A stretch of DNA of 7,346 bases. Origin: Endomicrobium sp. (GTDB lineage Bacteria; Elusimicrobiota; Endomicrobiia; Endomicrobiales; Endomicrobiaceae). The stretch spans positions 1 through 7,346 of the forward strand of contig JAISKX010000233.1 in NCBI GenBank assembly GCA_031260765.1, read 5' to 3'. Below the pieces are notes generated by a model. The model had not been told where the DNA came from. It worked only from the letters and a program-made list of their open reading frames with translations, and ran no database searches. The position numbers and the translations under genes were made by a program. Positions 5,968 to 7,346 of this stretch are shown piece after piece. The number at the start of each line of letters is the position of its first letter. The first letter of the stretch is position 1.

Positions 5968-6792
5968 ATGCAAAATTTGTTATACGATGTGAACATAGAC
6001 GCTTTTGAAGGACCTTTTGATTTGCTTTTACATCTCACAAAGAAAAAAGATTTGGAAATCAGCGAAATAAATATAGCTGAAATCACGGCTGATTATCTAT
6101 CTTATCTTGAATCTATGAAAGAGTTGAACATTGATATAGCCGGCGATTTTCTTGTTATGGCTTCAACTCTTATGCTTATGAAAGCGCGGGCATTATTATC
6201 TCCCTTAGGAAATGACGATTTAGAGGAAGAGGAAGATTTTGACATTTTAAAGCAGAGATTGATTGAATATCAAAAGTATAAAGAAGTCGGCAAGATTTTG
6301 ATGTATAAAGAGATAGAGCATTCGCAAGTATATTACAGACCGCTTTTTAACGCCGATAAAAGCGATTTTACAATCAATGCCACAATTTTGGATTTGGCGA
6401 GAAGTTTTAATGAGATTTTAAAAGCTTTGCCCGAAGATATCAGAGAAATAATGTATCAAGAAATTCCCATAGAGGTAAAAATAAGGGAAATTTTAGATTT
6501 GCTTGAAGGCGGGCAATATATTTCTTTTACAGACATTTTAAAACTTCAAAAAACGAGAAGAGAATTGATAGTTTCTTTTATGGCTATTTTAGAGCTGATA
6601 AAAAACAAACAAATTTCAGCTATGCAGTCTGAGTCTTTCGGAGAAATTAGAATATATAAAGTGAGCGTAGAGGCTTATAGTCAAGACGAAGTGGCGGTTG
6701 AAAATGACGACGAAAATACCTCAAAAGAGCCTGAAGTTTTGCAATTAAACGCCCAAGAAAATGATGAAAACAATGAAAACGAATCTCTCTAA
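5968..6792 (+). CDS. scpA: Segregation and condensation protein A (kleisin ScpA)
   Basis: ScpA is the kleisin subunit of the bacterial SMC-ScpA-ScpB condensin. It bridges the two SMC heads, binds a ScpB dimer through its middle region, and helps compact and segregate the chromosome. The N-terminal domain shows FEGPFDLLLHL (13-23) and AGDFLVMASTLMLMKARAL (58-76), both hallmarks of the family. The central region (about 90-165) is helical and acidic. The C-terminal winged-helix part includes TRRELIVSFMAILELIKNKQ (196-215) and FGEIRIY (224-230). After that comes an extra tail of about 44 residues rich in Glu, Asp, Asn and Gln, so the 274-residue length is slightly above the usual 250 or so. The gene starts 1 nt after the trpS stop with only a distant AAAGG (5948-5952), which suggests coupling. 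It is separated from scpB by a repeat-like spacer. Confidence 0.96.
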   Translation: MQNLLYDVNIDAFEGPFDLLLHLTKKKDLEISEINIAEITADYLSYLESMKELNIDIAGDFLVMASTLMLMKARALLSPLGNDDLEEEEDFDILKQRLIEYQKYKEVGKILMYKEIEHSQVYYRPLFNADKSDFTINATILDLARSFNEILKALPEDIREIMYQEIPIEVKIREILDLLEGGQYISFTDILKLQKTRRELIVSFMAILELIKNKQISAMQSESFGEIRIYKVSVEAYSQDEVAVENDDENTSKEPEVLQLNAQENDENNENESL

Positions 6793-6900
6793 CCCCTATC
6801 GTGCGAGCTTGACCCGCAATCTCCTAAAGCAGTAATTCCCCTTTCACTTGTGAAGGGGTGGACGCGAAGCGGACGGGGTAGCGCCGTTAGATTATAAAAG
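6793..6900 (+). repeat. REP/MITE-like palindromic element between scpA and scpB
   Basis: The 119-nt spacer is more GC-rich than its surroundings and holds three nested or adjacent palindromes. GCGAG-CTTGA-CCCGC (6802-6816) is a 5-bp stem with one mismatch. CCCCTTTCAC/GTGAAGGGG (6838-6847/6850-6858) is a 9-bp stem with one bulged T. CGC-GAA-GCG (6863-6871) contains GCGAAGC, a heptamer known to form an exceptionally stable mini-hairpin. ACCCC at 6792-6796 can also pair with GGGGT at 6875-6879. The pattern resembles dispersed intergenic palindromes seen in many bacterial genomes. Copy number cannot be judged from one occurrence, and the exact ends are uncertain. Confidence 0.6.
6838..6858. repeat. 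Inverted repeat inside the scpA-scpB element
   Basis: CCCCTTTCAC and GTGAAGGGG form a stem of nine pairs with one bulged T and a two-base loop (or a four-base CTTG loop with eight pairs). There is no T run after it, so it is not a standard terminator. It could act as an mRNA structure that changes the scpA:scpB ratio. Confidence 0.65.
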
Positions 6901-6901
6901 C

Positions 6902-6906
6902 GAGGA
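6902..6906 (+). promoter_or_regulatory. Ribosome binding site of scpB
   Basis: GAGGA lies 5 nt before the ATG at 6912, just beyond the palindromic element. Because the spacer breaks any coupling with scpA, this site must drive scpB translation by itself. Confidence 0.7.
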
Positions 6907-6911
6907 ATCAA

Positions 6912-7346
6912 ATGGAAACGAATGAAGTCAAAAATGTTTTAGAAGCTCTACTTTTTGTATCGGAAAGACCCTTGACTTTAAAAGAGTTGAAATCTCTTTT
7001 GAGCGAGGATTATGATGATTTGGAAAATATAGAAAATCTTTTAAATGAATTAAAAACTGAATACGAGACTCTCAACAAACCCTATGAAATCAAATTCCTT
7101 GCCGAAGGTTGGACATTTGCTACAAAGGCAGACTATTCTCCTTGGATTAAAAAACTTTTCAAAAGGAAATTTGTTTTCAGAATGTCTCCATCCGCTCTTG
7201 AAACTCTCGCAATAGTCGCTTATAAGCAGCCCGTAACGAGAGCAGATATAGACGATATAAGAGGAGTAGAATCCTCAGGCGTTTTAGACACTTTGCTTGA
7301 AAGAAAATTGGTAAAGATAGTAGGACGCAAGGAAGCATTGGGGCAT
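6912..7346 (+). CDS. scpB: Segregation and condensation protein B (ScpB), 3' end cut by window
   Basis: ScpB is a dimeric double winged-helix protein that binds ScpA and completes the SMC condensin. The frame is open from the ATG to the window edge, giving 145 residues of a usual 180-200. The N-terminal winged helix opens NVLEALLFVSERPLTLKEL (8-26). The second domain holds the most conserved stretch, ALETLAIVAYKQPVTRADID (95-114), then IRGVESSGVL (116-125), LLERKLV (128-134) and GRKEALGH (138-145), the expected ScpB order. A GAGGA site 5 nt upstream fixes the start. It follows scpA on the same strand, but with a 119-nt palindromic spacer instead of the short gap or overlap common for this pair. 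No frame disruption is seen in the visible part. Confidence 0.96.
   Translation, partial: METNEVKNVLEALLFVSERPLTLKELKSLLSEDYDDLENIENLLNELKTEYETLNKPYEIKFLAEGWTFATKADYSPWIKKLFKRKFVFRMSPSALETLAIVAYKQPVTRADIDDIRGVESSGVLDTLLERKLVKIVGRKEALGH

Noticed and set aside
6855..6866. GGGGTGGACGCG, which resembles the T-box core GGGTGG-ACCGCG.
   Set aside because: It is part of the palindromic element, lies before scpB instead of a synthetase or amino-acid gene, and has no stem I or terminator/antiterminator layout.
6789..6890. CTAAC (6789-6793) and GTTAG (6886-6890) as terminal inverted repeats of a MITE.
   Set aside because: Five bases is within chance expectation, no target duplication is clear, and the left copy would include the scpA stop. 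It is only a hint for the element's ends.
6893..6898. TATAAA as a -10 box for an scpB promoter.
   Set aside because: There is no -35-like hexamer at the right distance, and such boxes are frequent by chance in AT-rich DNA.

Overview
The window is a block of conserved bacterial housekeeping genes, all on the plus strand, in AT-rich DNA. The order is ftsQ, ftsA, ftsZ, a YfiH/YlmD-type laccase-domain gene, an unidentified small membrane protein, an M50 site-2 protease, trpS, scpA and scpB. ftsQ probably runs off the left edge and scpB runs off the right edge. I saw no CRISPR array, rRNA, tRNA, transposase, phage gene or gene on the minus strand. The gene content (ftsQAZ with POTRA-type FtsQ, then an M50-trpS-scpA-scpB string) together with the AT-rich composition reminds me of Elusimicrobiota (Endomicrobium-like gut bacteria). 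That placement is an inference from memory and has not been tested.

Region 1 (1-4228) is a cell-division cluster followed by two companions. FtsQ (divisome scaffold), FtsA (membrane tether) and FtsZ (ring GTPase) are packed with gaps of 14 and 1 nt, and the ftsZ ribosome binding site lies inside the last codons of ftsA. The laccase-domain gene follows ftsZ by 8 nt, which resembles the ftsZ-ylmD neighbourhood of Gram-positives. A 111-residue three-helix membrane protein of unknown function follows; its start is set by a good Shine-Dalgarno.

Region 2 (4215-4343) is a transcriptional boundary. A TTGACA-N17-TAAAAT promoter overlaps the end of the small membrane gene. It is followed by a leader of about 95 nt that carries a perfect 13-bp inverted repeat and a short T run, so the hairpin could be a terminator or attenuator ahead of the next operon.

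Region 3 (4344-7346) is a second tight cluster. The M50 protease abuts trpS with no gap, and scpA starts 1 nt after trpS. TrpRS has a C-terminal cysteine cluster like that of the [4Fe-4S] enzyme of Thermotoga. ScpA and ScpB are the kleisin and winged-helix partners of SMC in chromosome condensation and segregation. Unusually, scpA and scpB are separated by 119 nt filled by what looks like an REP/MITE-like palindromic element. Most of the window is ordinary; the second-look items are the TrpRS cysteines, the promoter-hairpin leader, the intergenic element, the shortened laccase-domain protein, the divergent FtsZ tail and the small orphan membrane protein.
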